A stretch of DNA of 64,000 nucleotides from Thermodesulfovibrionia bacterium (GCA_030646035.1 JAUSMY010000056.1:131481-195480), one strand, 5' to 3'. Positions 43,805-52,413 are shown, counted from the stretch's first letter. Translations and numbers: made by a program. The notes: generated by a model from the sequence alone, not told the origin.

Positions 43805-44953
43805 ATGAAACTTAAAATCCTGATAGGGGCTATAGTTTTATTTATTCTTTTCATTAGCATATCCATTGCTAATGAAAAGAATGTAAAACTCAAACTACGT
43901 AGTTGTCTTCACGATTTAATATTTGTGCCACATTCATCCCTATTAGCAGGTAGTTGCAACACAGAACCAGAAGGAAGTATTAAATTCTGGTCAGTAGAAA
44001 ATGGAGAGTTGATTGATAGAATAATAATTGACAAATTTAACACGGACAAATATGAATATGCTAACCGAATAGCACTGAGTCATGATGGAAAATTTATTGC
44101 GGTTGCTTTTTTGGGGAAAGCTATAGGAGTTTATGCTTTGGAAGATAAAAAATGGAGATGGAGAGTCGCTTGGTTGGAAGAAGAGCCTTATGGGGCGCAG
44201 GCGATTACATATACAAACGAAGATGATAGAGTTATTGCTGTAGGTGCACAAAACACTGTTATATATAATGCAATTTCAGGCGAGATTATTGAAAGGCAAA
44301 AAAAACCTCTCAGTGACTATCCATTTTGGTGGGGTGCTCCAAGAGGGAATGTCCTAAGTATAAATGGACGTTATCTTATGGTATGGCAAGAATTATCCAG
44401 ATGGGAAGAGCATAGATACTGGTGGCAAAAACTTCTTATCAATAAATGGGTAACGGTTTGGGACATAAAGGAAAAAAAAGAGATTGCCAAATGGGAAAAA
44501 CCGGAGAATGAATTATGTAGTACATCATTTTCTTCTGATGAAAAAAATATATATATCGGTTTTGCAAATGGATATGTAAGTAAGTGGTCAATATCAGAGC
44601 AAAAGAAGGTTAAAGAATGGAATGCACATGGGGGAACAGAAGATTTGGATTCTAATCATTATTGGCCTGACGATTTAAAAGCATCTCCTGATGGACAAAT
44701 GCTTGCAACCTCAGGCAGTTACACAGTAAAAGTATGGGATTTATCCAAAGCAGAACTGATTCACGAATTTAGCAATGTAAGTGGAGCCACCTCAGTATGC
44801 GGAATCTATCCAATGGCATTTAGCTCCGACAGTAAATATTTCGCACTTGAGAAAAACGGGTATCTTTGTCTATACGAAACAGAAACATGGCAAGAAAAAT
44901 GGTGTGTCCGTTCATGGCCTGAGGATAAATGGAAACAACCAAACCTTAATTAG
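43805..44953 (+). CDS. Exported WD40-like repeat protein, candidate RHS partner
   Basis: This 382-residue protein has an N-terminal membrane or signal segment (residues 4-22) followed by WD40-type repeats. Typical blades read SIKFWSVENGELI, VTVWDIKEKKEIAKW, YVSKWSISEQKKVKEW and VKVWDLSKAELIHEF. It starts 21 bp after the RHS stop with AT-rich codon use like that of the RHS tip. Immunity genes usually follow RHS toxin tips directly, so an exported propeller that binds the tip is possible, but WD40 folds are not a common immunity class. An adhesin or scaffold is the alternative. Confidence 0.65.
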   Translation: MKLKILIGAIVLFILFISISIANEKNVKLKLRSCLHDLIFVPHSSLLAGSCNTEPEGSIKFWSVENGELIDRIIIDKFNTDKYEYANRIALSHDGKFIAVAFLGKAIGVYALEDKKWRWRVAWLEEEPYGAQAITYTNEDDRVIAVGAQNTVIYNAISGEIIERQKKPLSDYPFWWGAPRGNVLSINGRYLMVWQELSRWEEHRYWWQKLLINKWVTVWDIKEKKEIAKWEKPENELCSTSFSSDEKNIYIGFANGYVSKWSISEQKKVKEWNAHGGTEDLDSNHYWPDDLKASPDGQMLATSGSYTVKVWDLSKAELIHEFSNVSGATSVCGIYPMAFSSDSKYFALEKNGYLCLYETETWQEKWCVRSWPEDKWKQPNLN

Positions 44954-44961
44954 TTTCTTGT

Positions 44962-44986
44962 TATTGACAGATTAACGCAGACCTTA
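44962..44986 (+). pseudogene. Small fragment of an RHS repeat
   Basis: The sequence TTGACAGATTAACGCAGACC and a few bases after it repeat a stretch of the RHS gene near 41411-41436 (coding for DRLTQTL) with two mismatches. It lies directly between the WD40 gene and the left end of the RAYT unit and looks like the leftover of a displaced RHS 3' segment. It is short, so chance is not excluded. Confidence 0.4.
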
Positions 44987-44997
44987 TAGAACAGAAC

Positions 44998-45024
44998 GGG
45001 GTCAGACTTGACTATTGACATTTG
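44998..45024. repeat. Left terminal inverted repeat of the RAYT unit
   Basis: These 27 bases, from GGGGTCAGACTTGACTAT onwards, are a perfect inverted copy of 45981-46007. They also include the -35 element of the transposase promoter. A diverged relative of the inner part flanks the orphan gene at 21.6-22.6 kb. Confidence 0.9.
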
Positions 45025-45043
45025 AGGCACATTTTGATATTCT
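45015..45043 (+). promoter_or_regulatory. Transposase promoter overlapping the inverted repeat
   Basis: TTGACA (45015-45020), 17 bases, then TATTCT (45038-45043). The transposase ATG at 45050 is only six bases beyond the -10 box, so the message would be leaderless or nearly so. No ribosome site precedes the ATG, which fits. Confidence 0.6.
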
Positions 45044-45049
45044 GACCGC

Positions 45050-46003
45050 ATGGCACGCAGACCGAGAATAGAGTTTAACGGCGCATTTTATCACATAATA
45101 ATCCGCGGCAATCAGAAGCAGAAGATATTCAAGGGCAAGAATGACTTCCTTAAATATCTTGAGATCCTTACCGGCTACAAACAGCGTTACAAGTTCCTGC
45201 TTTATTCATATGTTCTGATGAGCAACCATCTTCACCTGCTGATCGAGACACAGTCATTCCCACTTTCAAAAATACTTCAGGGAATCAACCAGAGTTATAC
45301 AATGTATTTCAACAAGAGATACAAGACAGTAGGACATCTCTTTCAGGGGAGGTATAAGGCGATACTCTGTGACAGGGACGGATACCTGCTTTCACTCATC
45401 AAATACATACACCTCAATCCTGTAAGAGCAGAGATGACAAAGCGGCCTGATGAATACCCCTGGAGCAGCCATCAGTGTTACGCTGGAAAGGCCGTAAGCG
45501 GTGATCCGGTTGATACCGATCAGGTTCTGAGGATGTTTTCAGAGGACAAGACAGCAGCAAGGAAGCTTTATAGAGCTTATATGGGCGACGGCATATCAGT
45601 TGATAAAGATGACATCTACAACATAGCAGACCAGAGGGTATTGGGAGATGAGAGGTTTATAGAGAAGGTGATGGATATGTGTGATGTTGAGCTTGTCCAT
45701 GAGAAGAGAGAAAGAGAATACACGTTGGATGAGATAGCAAAAGTGGTGGAGAAGGTTCACGGGATCACATTAAAACAGATAAGGCAGAAGAGCAAGGCGA
45801 GGGATATATCAATAGGGAAGAAGATATTGACGATCGCGGCGAGGGAGTATAAATATAAGTGCAGCGAGATTGCGGCATTCATCAAAAAAGACCCTGCCAT
45901 AGTTACGAGATATCTGAAAGAGAAGGAAGACATGAAAGAAGATGTTGATGTTTTGATAAGGATGCTGAAGAAAAATAGGGCAAATGTCAATAGTCAAGTC
46001 TGA
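45050..46003 (+). CDS. REP-associated tyrosine transposase (RAYT), Y1_Tnp family
   Basis: This 317-residue HUH-superfamily single-strand transposase starts ARRPRIEFNGAFYHIIIRGN, carries the HUH motif in MSNHLHLLIE, continues with GHLFQGRYKAILCDRDGYLLSLIKYIHLNPVRA and has the catalytic tyrosine expected in the first 130 residues. The C-terminal 80 residues (TLDEIAKVVEKVHG...AAREYKYKCSEIAAFI) look like a DnaA-type helix-turn-helix. Its TGA stop lies inside the right inverted repeat. RAYTs usually mobilise or maintain REP palindromes and are mostly single-copy. The unit separates the RHS island from rplI. Confidence 0.92.
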   Translation: MARRPRIEFNGAFYHIIIRGNQKQKIFKGKNDFLKYLEILTGYKQRYKFLLYSYVLMSNHLHLLIETQSFPLSKILQGINQSYTMYFNKRYKTVGHLFQGRYKAILCDRDGYLLSLIKYIHLNPVRAEMTKRPDEYPWSSHQCYAGKAVSGDPVDTDQVLRMFSEDKTAARKLYRAYMGDGISVDKDDIYNIADQRVLGDERFIEKVMDMCDVELVHEKREREYTLDEIAKVVEKVHGITLKQIRQKSKARDISIGKKILTIAAREYKYKCSEIAAFIKKDPAIVTRYLKEKEDMKEDVDVLIRMLKKNRANVNSQV

Positions 46004-46007
46004 CCCC
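45981..46007. repeat. Right terminal inverted repeat of the RAYT unit
   Basis: This is a perfect 27-bp inverse of 44998-45024. It overlaps the last eight codons of the transposase, including its stop codon, so the end sequence and the protein's C-terminus are coupled. Confidence 0.9.
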
Positions 46008-46105
46008 ATACATCTTCCCAATTCTTTTATTTTTTCCCTCTCTCGGGTATAATTAATACTCTTTTCTGGAAAGATCAGATAAATCACATAAACAGGAGAT
46101 ATGAC

Positions 46106-46555
46106 ATGAAAGTTATTTTAAGAGAAGATGTTGAGAATCTTGGCACGATCGGCACCGTGCTTGATGTAGCAAAAGGCTACGGCAGGAACTACCTTATACC
46201 CAAAAACCTTGCGGTAGAGGCGAATCCGAAAAACATCAAGCAGTTTGAACATGAGAAGAAGAAGATCGAGTCAAAGGCAGCAAAGGTTGTTAAGAACTGG
46301 AAGGATCTTGCTACAAAGCTGTCCTCCATATCGGTTGCTATAGAGGCACAGGCCGGTGAAGAGGACAAGCTCTTCGGCGCGGTTACAGCTGCGGATATTG
46401 CTGAAGCTGTTTTAAAGCAGGGAGTTGAAATAGACAAGAGAAAGATCGTTCTCGCTGAGCCTATCAAACGCCTTGGTTCCTATGAACTGCCTGTAAAACT
46501 TTATAAGGATGTCACCACAACCATAAAGCTGGAAGTCAAAAGAACAGAAACATAA
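46106..46555 (+). CDS. rplI: 50S ribosomal protein bL9
   Basis: This 149-residue protein has the classic bL9 N-terminal domain (MKVILREDVENLGTIGTVLDVAKGYGRNYLIPKNLA), the long connecting helix and the C-terminal domain (LFGAVTAADIAEAVLKQ). It binds 23S rRNA near the L1 stalk. AACAGGAG precedes the ATG. Its TAA abuts the dnaB ATG, the common rplI-dnaB arrangement. rpsF, ssb and rpsR, often upstream, are absent; the RAYT unit sits there instead. Confidence 0.98.
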   Translation: MKVILREDVENLGTIGTVLDVAKGYGRNYLIPKNLAVEANPKNIKQFEHEKKKIESKAAKVVKNWKDLATKLSSISVAIEAQAGEEDKLFGAVTAADIAEAVLKQGVEIDKRKIVLAEPIKRLGSYELPVKLYKDVTTTIKLEVKRTET

Positions 46556-47920
46556 ATGTTTGAACGCGCTCAGGACGATAAGATAATAAAATTCCCTTCC
46601 GACCGTGTGCCTCCTCAGAATATCGAGGCGGAACAGTCTGTGCTCGGCGCGATAATGTTAGAGAAGGATTCAATCGGTTCAGCCTTAGAGTTCATTACGG
46701 CAGATGATTTCTACAAGGATGCTCATAAGAAGATCTACAGCGCCATGCTGGACCTCTATGAGAAAGACGAACCAATCGATTCCATAACACTTACGGAACA
46801 ACTCACAAAACAGAACCAGCTCAAGGAGGTCGGCGGAGCCTCCTACATAAGCTACATTGTCAGCATAGTCCCCACCGCTGCAAATGTCAGATACCACGCA
46901 AAGATAGTCAAAGAGAAGGCTATCTTCAGAAACCTTATAAAGACCTCCACTGAGATCATATCAATGGGCTATGACGGCGATCAGGATGTCGGAGAGCTTA
47001 TTGATATTGCAGAGACAAAGATGTTCGCCATCAATGAGAAGAAGACGGGGAAATCTTATGTGCATATCAAAGAGGTGCTCAAGGATACGATAGACCTTGT
47101 AGACAGGCTCTATGATAAAAAGGAACTCATAACCGGCCTGCCCACAGGATTCATGGATATTGATAAGCTTACAACCGGCTTTAACCCCGGCGATCTTATC
47201 GTTGTCGGCGCCCGTCCGGGTATGGGAAAAACCGCCTTCTGTCTTAATATCGCGACGCATGTAGGGATCGAGGAAAAGGCCCCGGTTGCCATATTCAGCC
47301 TTGAGATGACTAAAGAACAGCTTGCCTTACGAATGATATGTTCAGAAGGCGAGGTCAGCTCCAGCAGCGTCCGCTCCGGTTATCACAGCAAAGAAGATTA
47401 CAGAAAGCTTGTCAATGCAGCAGGCAGGCTTGCAGAGGCTCCTATATATATTGATGATTCATTTAACTCGGTCATTGATATAAGGGCAAAGTGCAGGAGG
47501 CTGAAGAAAGAGCACGGATTAGCTCTTATAATTGTTGACTATCTGCAGCTTATGAGCGGTGTGGGCACGCATATCGCAAGGGAACAGGTCATATCAGATA
47601 TCTCCCGTTCAATGAAGGCTCTTGCAAAAGACCTTTCAGTGCCTGTTATCGTCCTCAGCCAGCTCAACAGGAGCTGTGAGATGAGGGAGAACAAACGCCC
47701 TGTTATCGCAGACCTCAGAGAGTCAGGGGCGATCGAGCAGGATGCGGATATAATCATTTTTATTTACAGAGATGATTATTATAAAAAAGACTCTGATGAA
47801 CATGGTGTTGCCGAGCTTGATATAGCCAAACAGAGAAACGGCCCTACAGATGTAGTAAAGCTTACATTTATTAACAAGTTCACAAAATTCAAAGACTTTA
47901 GCGGTATTGATAACCTTTAG
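46556..47920 (+). CDS. dnaB: Replicative DNA helicase
   Basis: This 454-residue DnaB has the N-terminal primase-interacting domain (PPQNIEAEQSVLGAIMLEKDSI) and a RecA-type motor domain with Walker A GARPGMGKTAF. Further motifs are SLEMTKEQL, the Walker B IIVDYLQLMSG and the C-terminal GAIEQDADIIIFIYRDDYY. There is no intein. It starts immediately after the rplI stop, so it depends on that transcript. Confidence 0.97.
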   Translation: MFERAQDDKIIKFPSDRVPPQNIEAEQSVLGAIMLEKDSIGSALEFITADDFYKDAHKKIYSAMLDLYEKDEPIDSITLTEQLTKQNQLKEVGGASYISYIVSIVPTAANVRYHAKIVKEKAIFRNLIKTSTEIISMGYDGDQDVGELIDIAETKMFAINEKKTGKSYVHIKEVLKDTIDLVDRLYDKKELITGLPTGFMDIDKLTTGFNPGDLIVVGARPGMGKTAFCLNIATHVGIEEKAPVAIFSLEMTKEQLALRMICSEGEVSSSSVRSGYHSKEDYRKLVNAAGRLAEAPIYIDDSFNSVIDIRAKCRRLKKEHGLALIIVDYLQLMSGVGTHIAREQVISDISRSMKALAKDLSVPVIVLSQLNRSCEMRENKRPVIADLRESGAIEQDADIIIFIYRDDYYKKDSDEHGVAELDIAKQRNGPTDVVKLTFINKFTKFKDFSGIDNL

Positions 47921-47950
47921 GTAAAACTGCATAAGCTTTGCATCTAAATC

Positions 47951-48754
47951 ATGATAAGAAAACCCGCTGTAGCAGGAAGTTTTTACTCCTCATCTCAGTC
48001 AGATCTCACAGAAGAAGTTAACGGGTATATAGTTCATGACGCAGTAAAGGTCAAAGCGATCGGCATAGTATCTCCGCATGCCGGACTCATGTATTCAGGC
48101 GCTGTTGCAGGCGCGGTTTATTCAAGGATAAAATTCCCCAAGACCTTCATTATCCTCAGCCCTAACCACACCGGCCTTGGAGCGCCGATCTCTATTATGG
48201 CTTCAGGTCAATGGCAGATGCCCACCGGCAGCCTGAAGATAGACGAGGACCTTGCAAAGAAAATTTTAAAAGCTTCCAGTCTTGTTGAAGAAGATACGCT
48301 TGCACATGCGATGGAACACTCGATAGAGGTGCAGCTTCCTTTTATCATCCATTTTTCATCAGAGGTGAATATTGTGCCGATTACGATTATGTCTGACTCG
48401 GCTGCGACATGCAGGACGTTGGGCGAGAGCCTTGCCGATGCCATACTTGAGACTGATTATCCTGTCACGATCATTGCAAGCTCAGACATGAGCCATTATG
48501 AGGAAGCCTCTGCAGCCAAGGGGAAGGACAGTATGGCGATTAAAAAAATATTAAGCCTTGATGCCGACGGCCTTTATGAGACCGTAAAAAAAGAGAATAT
48601 CTCAATGTGCGGATATGCCCCTGTAACCGCCATGCTTCACGCAGCCAATAGATTAGGCGCAAAAGAGGCGCGCCTTATAAAGTACATGACCTCCGGCGAT
48701 GTAAGCGGTGATTATAACAACGTTGTAGGATACGCCGGGGTTATAGTAAAATAA
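47951..48754 (+). CDS. amrB: MEMO1-family protein (AmmeMemoRadiSam system protein B)
   Basis: This 267-residue protein has the MEMO pattern: IRKPAVAGSFYS at the start, SPHAGLMYSGAVAG, LSPNHTGLG, EHSIEVQLPF and the final ASSDMSHYE, with histidines that bind a metal in relatives. It is related to class III extradiol dioxygenases. Elsewhere it occurs with an AMMECR1 protein and a radical SAM enzyme, but neither is adjacent here. Its substrate in bacteria is not established. Confidence 0.9.
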   Translation: MIRKPAVAGSFYSSSQSDLTEEVNGYIVHDAVKVKAIGIVSPHAGLMYSGAVAGAVYSRIKFPKTFIILSPNHTGLGAPISIMASGQWQMPTGSLKIDEDLAKKILKASSLVEEDTLAHAMEHSIEVQLPFIIHFSSEVNIVPITIMSDSAATCRTLGESLADAILETDYPVTIIASSDMSHYEEASAAKGKDSMAIKKILSLDADGLYETVKKENISMCGYAPVTAMLHAANRLGAKEARLIKYMTSGDVSGDYNNVVGYAGVIVK

Positions 48755-48805
48755 ACTCTTCACAAAATTCCTGAATGATCCCGATACTCCGGGCTGGAGG
48801 CTTAT

Positions 48806-49609
48806 ATGTCAAAAATGGATAATGTTGTCAAAACCAAACTCTCGCTTGATTCTAAATTCAAGTTCAGATGCCATAAGGATATCAAATGTTTCACAAAGTG
48901 CTGCAGTAATGTAGAGATTCTTCTTACACCTTATGATGTCCTGAGACTGAAGAACAGGCTTGCTCTGTCTTCGGAAGAGTTTCTGGAAATGCATACGTAT
49001 ATGAAGATAGATGATAGTTCATCGCACCCGTACGCGATGCTTTTGATGAATGATGACAAAGAGAGAAAGTGCCCTTTTGTCACAGAGCAAGGATGCAGTG
49101 TTTATGAAGACCGGCCGGCAAACTGCCGTTATTATCCTGTAGGGCAGGGCACGCTCAAGGTTGACGGTAAGAACGGGCCTGTTGATGAAGAATTTTATTT
49201 CTTTATTAATGAGAAGCACTGCCTGGGTTTTGAAGAGGATAAAGAATGGACTATCGCTTCCTGGAGAAATGACCAGGAGGTTGATAAGTATGATGAGGTC
49301 AACAGAGAGTGGAAGTCTATCCAGATGAGAAAGAACCTTCCCAATGAATCCGGGATTGATGAGAAGAAGCAGCACCAGTTCTATATGGCGAGCTATGACC
49401 TCGACAGGTTCAGAAGATATATCTTTGAAAGCAGATTCCTTGATATCTTTGATATAGATAAAACTGTTGTTGAGGATATCAGGAATAATGATGTGGCTCT
49501 TATCAAATTCGGAGCTATGTATATTAAGTATGTGATGATGCTTGATCAGACCCTTAAGGTCAGGGACGAACATTTAAATATTAAAGATAAGAATACTTCT
49601 GACAAATAA
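48806..49609 (+). CDS. YkgJ-family cysteine-cluster protein, long form
   Basis: This 267-residue protein has the YkgJ cluster in its first half (CHKDIKCFTKCC near residue 23, KCPFV, GCSVYEDRPANCRYYP), followed by a charged helical domain of unknown role. The family probably binds zinc or an iron-sulfur cluster. Good ribosome site (GGAGG) before ATG. It stands 23 bp before the aldolase-dehydrogenase-kinase trio and may be transcribed with it. A short paralogue is at 7040-7423. Confidence 0.8.
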   Translation: MSKMDNVVKTKLSLDSKFKFRCHKDIKCFTKCCSNVEILLTPYDVLRLKNRLALSSEEFLEMHTYMKIDDSSSHPYAMLLMNDDKERKCPFVTEQGCSVYEDRPANCRYYPVGQGTLKVDGKNGPVDEEFYFFINEKHCLGFEEDKEWTIASWRNDQEVDKYDEVNREWKSIQMRKNLPNESGIDEKKQHQFYMASYDLDRFRRYIFESRFLDIFDIDKTVVEDIRNNDVALIKFGAMYIKYVMMLDQTLKVRDEHLNIKDKNTSDK

Positions 49610-49632
49610 TTAAAACTTAAGGAGGATATGTT

Positions 49633-50424
49633 ATGGATTGGGGAATGAGAAACAGACTTGCACAGATAATCAAACCTGACGGGCACTGCTTCTTTTTGCC
49701 TATAGACCACGGCTATTTTCTGGGGCCTACATCAAAACTTGAAAAACCCGGCGAGACGATAAAACCGCTTCTGCCTTATGCAGATGCGCTCTTCGTCACA
49801 AGAGGTGTATTGCGAAATGCTATTGACCCTGTTAAGACCAAGCCGATCATTCTTAGGGTTTCAGGAGGCACGAGTGTTGTCGGCGAGGACCTTGCAAATG
49901 AGGGGCTCACAACTTCCATAGAAGAGATTATCCGTTTGAACGTCTCTGCAGTCGGAATGTCAATATTTGTCGGAACTCCATACGAGAAAGAGACGCTTCT
50001 AAATCTGGCACAGCTTGTCAATGAGTGTGAAGACTTCGGCATCCCTGTTATGGCAGTTACCGCAGTCGGCAAAGAGCTTGAGAAGAGGGACGCGCGTTAT
50101 CTCGGCCTCTGCTGCAGGATCGCTGCTGAGCTTGGCGCGAGAGTGGTCAAGACATACTGGTGCAAGGATTTTGACAAGGTCATTAACGGCTGCCCTGTTC
50201 CGGTAGTTATGGCAGGCGGGCCTAAATGCGAGACCGAGCTTGAGGTCATGGAGTTCGTATATGACGGACTTCAGAAGGGCGCTATAGGAATCAACCTCGG
50301 CAGAAATGTCTGGCAGCATCAATATCCTCTTGCAATGATGAAGGCGCTGCATGCTGTTGTCCACAAGAAGGCAACACCTAAAGAGGCTAATGATATCTTT
50401 AATGAGATAAAGAATAAAAAATAA
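49633..50424 (+). CDS. DeoC/LacD-family class I aldolase (LsrF/ADH-synthase-like)
   Basis: This 263-residue TIM-barrel enzyme has LPIDHGYFLGP near the N-terminus, the Schiff-base lysine probably in RVVKTYWCKDF, and the phosphate-binding VVMAGGPK and INLGRNVWQ strands. This group covers LsrF (autoinducer-2 breakdown), archaeal-type fructose-bisphosphate aldolase and the enzyme that makes an aromatic-pathway ketoacid in methanogens. The window carries a standard aroQ, which does not decide the matter. The next two genes encode a dehydrogenase and a sugar kinase, so a pathway cleaving a sugar phosphate is likely. Confidence 0.82.
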   Translation: MDWGMRNRLAQIIKPDGHCFFLPIDHGYFLGPTSKLEKPGETIKPLLPYADALFVTRGVLRNAIDPVKTKPIILRVSGGTSVVGEDLANEGLTTSIEEIIRLNVSAVGMSIFVGTPYEKETLLNLAQLVNECEDFGIPVMAVTAVGKELEKRDARYLGLCCRIAAELGARVVKTYWCKDFDKVINGCPVPVVMAGGPKCETELEVMEFVYDGLQKGAIGINLGRNVWQHQYPLAMMKALHAVVHKKATPKEANDIFNEIKNKK

Positions 50425-50431
50425 TATTCAG

Positions 50432-51469
50432 ATGAAAGTAGCAGTTTATTACAACAACAAAGATGTCAGGGTGCAGGAGATACCGATCCCAAAGATTGGA
50501 TGGGGTGAGATACTTGTACGGGTCGTAGCCAGCGGTATCTGCGGAAGCGATGTTATGGAATGGTACCGCGTAAAGAAGACTCCGCGAGTTCTCGGCCATG
50601 AGATTACCGGTTATATCGCAGAGGTCGGCGAGGGGGTTGATGATTACAATGTCGGGCAGAGGGTCTTTGTCTCCCATCATGTCCCCTGCAATACTTGCCA
50701 GTACTGCCTCAGCGGCGCTCACACCGCGTGCGATACTCTTCACAATACCAACTATGACCCAGGAGGTTTTTCCGAGTACATCCGAATTCCAAAGATCAAT
50801 GTTGAAAATGGCGTGTATGTATTGCCTGATGATATGACCTATGAGGAAGGCACCTTTATTGAACCGCTTGCATGTGTGATGCGTGGGCAGAGGCTTGCAG
50901 GCCTGAAGCCCGGCAAGAGCGTTCTGGTTATCGGAAGCGGCATATCAGGGCTGATGCATGTAAAGCTTGCCAAAGCAACCGGAGCAGGAAAAATATTCGC
51001 TACTGATATTAATGACTATCGTCTCAATGCCGCAAAGAGGTTCGGCGCTGATGCTGTCTTCAATGCCAAAGATAACATCCATGACCGCATCAAAGAGGCA
51101 AATGACGGACATCTTGCTGATCTCGTTATTGTCTGCGCAGGCGCTCTTCAGGCATCGCTTGACGGCATCAAATGTGTAGAGAGGGGAGGGACGGTCCTCT
51201 TCTTTGCCGTGCCTGAGCCTGAGGTGATGGTGCCTGTTCCTATGAACGATCTCTGGAGAAATGAGATAACGCTCATGACATCTTACGGCGCAGGGCCTGA
51301 TGACCTTGAGGCGGCGATAGATATCATGCGCAGCAAGAGGATCTCTTTCAGCGACATGATCACTCACAGGCTGCCGCTTGAAAAAGCGCAGGAAGGCTTC
51401 AGTCTTGTTGCAGATGCAAAAGAGTCTATAAAGGTCATTCTTGAGCCGGACATTAATTGCGCTAAATAA
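50432..51469 (+). CDS. Zinc-dependent medium-chain dehydrogenase
   Basis: This 345-residue MDR-family enzyme has the catalytic zinc ligands in GICGSDVMEWY and GHEITGYIAEVGEGV, and the structural zinc cysteines in CNTCQYCLSGAHTAC. The NAD(P)-binding loop is VIGSGISGLMHVKLAKATG. Relatives oxidise polyols or threonine (sorbitol dehydrogenase, Tdh). It begins 7 bp after the aldolase gene and ends 18 bp before the PfkB kinase, so the three form an operon. The substrate cannot be read from sequence. Confidence 0.88.
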   Translation: MKVAVYYNNKDVRVQEIPIPKIGWGEILVRVVASGICGSDVMEWYRVKKTPRVLGHEITGYIAEVGEGVDDYNVGQRVFVSHHVPCNTCQYCLSGAHTACDTLHNTNYDPGGFSEYIRIPKINVENGVYVLPDDMTYEEGTFIEPLACVMRGQRLAGLKPGKSVLVIGSGISGLMHVKLAKATGAGKIFATDINDYRLNAAKRFGADAVFNAKDNIHDRIKEANDGHLADLVIVCAGALQASLDGIKCVERGGTVLFFAVPEPEVMVPVPMNDLWRNEITLMTSYGAGPDDLEAAIDIMRSKRISFSDMITHRLPLEKAQEGFSLVADAKESIKVILEPDINCAK

Positions 51470-51487
51470 AATTCGGAGGATAATAAT

Positions 51488-52399
51488 ATGTCATTACTCG
51501 TTGTAGGTTCTGTCGCATTTGATGCTGTTAAAACACCATTCGGCGAAGTTGATGAGGCGCTCGGCGGCTCAGCCACATACTTCTCAACCGCCTCAAGCTA
51601 TTTTACCGATGTCGCAGTCGTTGCTGTTGTAGGCACTGACTTTCCTGAAAAGCACCTTACATCATTAAAGAGCCATGGCATAGATATTGAAGGCATCGAG
51701 CGGAAAGAGGGCAAGACATTCAGGTGGAAGGGCGAATACGGTTATGAATTAAATGAGGCAAAGACGCTTGATACACAGCTTAATGTCTTTGAATCCTTCA
51801 AGCCGAACCTTCCTGAAAGCTATAGGAACCGCAAGGTCGTCTTTCTTGCGAACATAGACCCTGACCTTCAGAGAGATGTTCTTAGCCAGGTCAAAGAACC
51901 CGCGCTCGTTGCCTGCGACACAATGAACTTCTGGATCAGCGGAAAGAAAGACTCGCTCATTAAAACGCTTAAGAGCGTAAACATCCTTCTCATCAATGAC
52001 GGCGAGGCGAGGCAGCTTGCGAATGAGCCGAACCTTGTTAAAGCCGCACGCATAATTATGAAGATGGGGCCGACAACGCTTGTAATAAAACGCGGTGAAC
52101 ACGGCGCATTGATGTTCACGGGCAAGGAGATATTCGCAGCTCCTGCTTATCCGCTTGAGGCGGTCTTTGATCCCACAGGCGCAGGCGATAGCTTCGCAGG
52201 CGGCTTCATGGGCTACCTCACCAACACGATGAACTTTGAACCTGCAAACATCCGCAAAGCGATAATCTTCGGCAGCGTCATGGCATCGTTCAATGTCGAA
52301 TCATTCAGTCTTGACAGGCTCAAGACGCTTGATTACCTGGAGATAGAAGCGCGGTACAGAGAGTTTAAGAGGCTGACGCATTTTGAGGATTTAGGGTAG
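51488..52399 (+). CDS. PfkB-family carbohydrate or nucleoside kinase
   Basis: This 303-residue ribokinase-fold protein has GSVAFDAVKTPFGEVDEALGGSA at the start (substrate-binding Asp and GG switch) and the signature DPTGAGDSFAGGF near residue 225 with the catalytic Asp. Members phosphorylate sugars, nucleosides or adenosine. It closes the aldolase-dehydrogenase-kinase operon and has a GGAGG site before ATG. It converges on the higA-type gene 14 bp away. Confidence 0.88.
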   Translation: MSLLVVGSVAFDAVKTPFGEVDEALGGSATYFSTASSYFTDVAVVAVVGTDFPEKHLTSLKSHGIDIEGIERKEGKTFRWKGEYGYELNEAKTLDTQLNVFESFKPNLPESYRNRKVVFLANIDPDLQRDVLSQVKEPALVACDTMNFWISGKKDSLIKTLKSVNILLINDGEARQLANEPNLVKAARIIMKMGPTTLVIKRGEHGALMFTGKEIFAAPAYPLEAVFDPTGAGDSFAGGFMGYLTNTMNFEPANIRKAIIFGSVMASFNVESFSLDRLKTLDYLEIEARYREFKRLTHFEDLG

Positions 52400-52413
52400 A
52401 GGGGAATCTTTCT

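Noticed and set aside
49633..50424. Archaeal-type aromatic amino acid precursor enzyme (AroA')
   Set aside because: The family fits, but the partner dehydroquinate synthase II is not adjacent and the neighbours are a dehydrogenase and a kinase. I left the substrate open.
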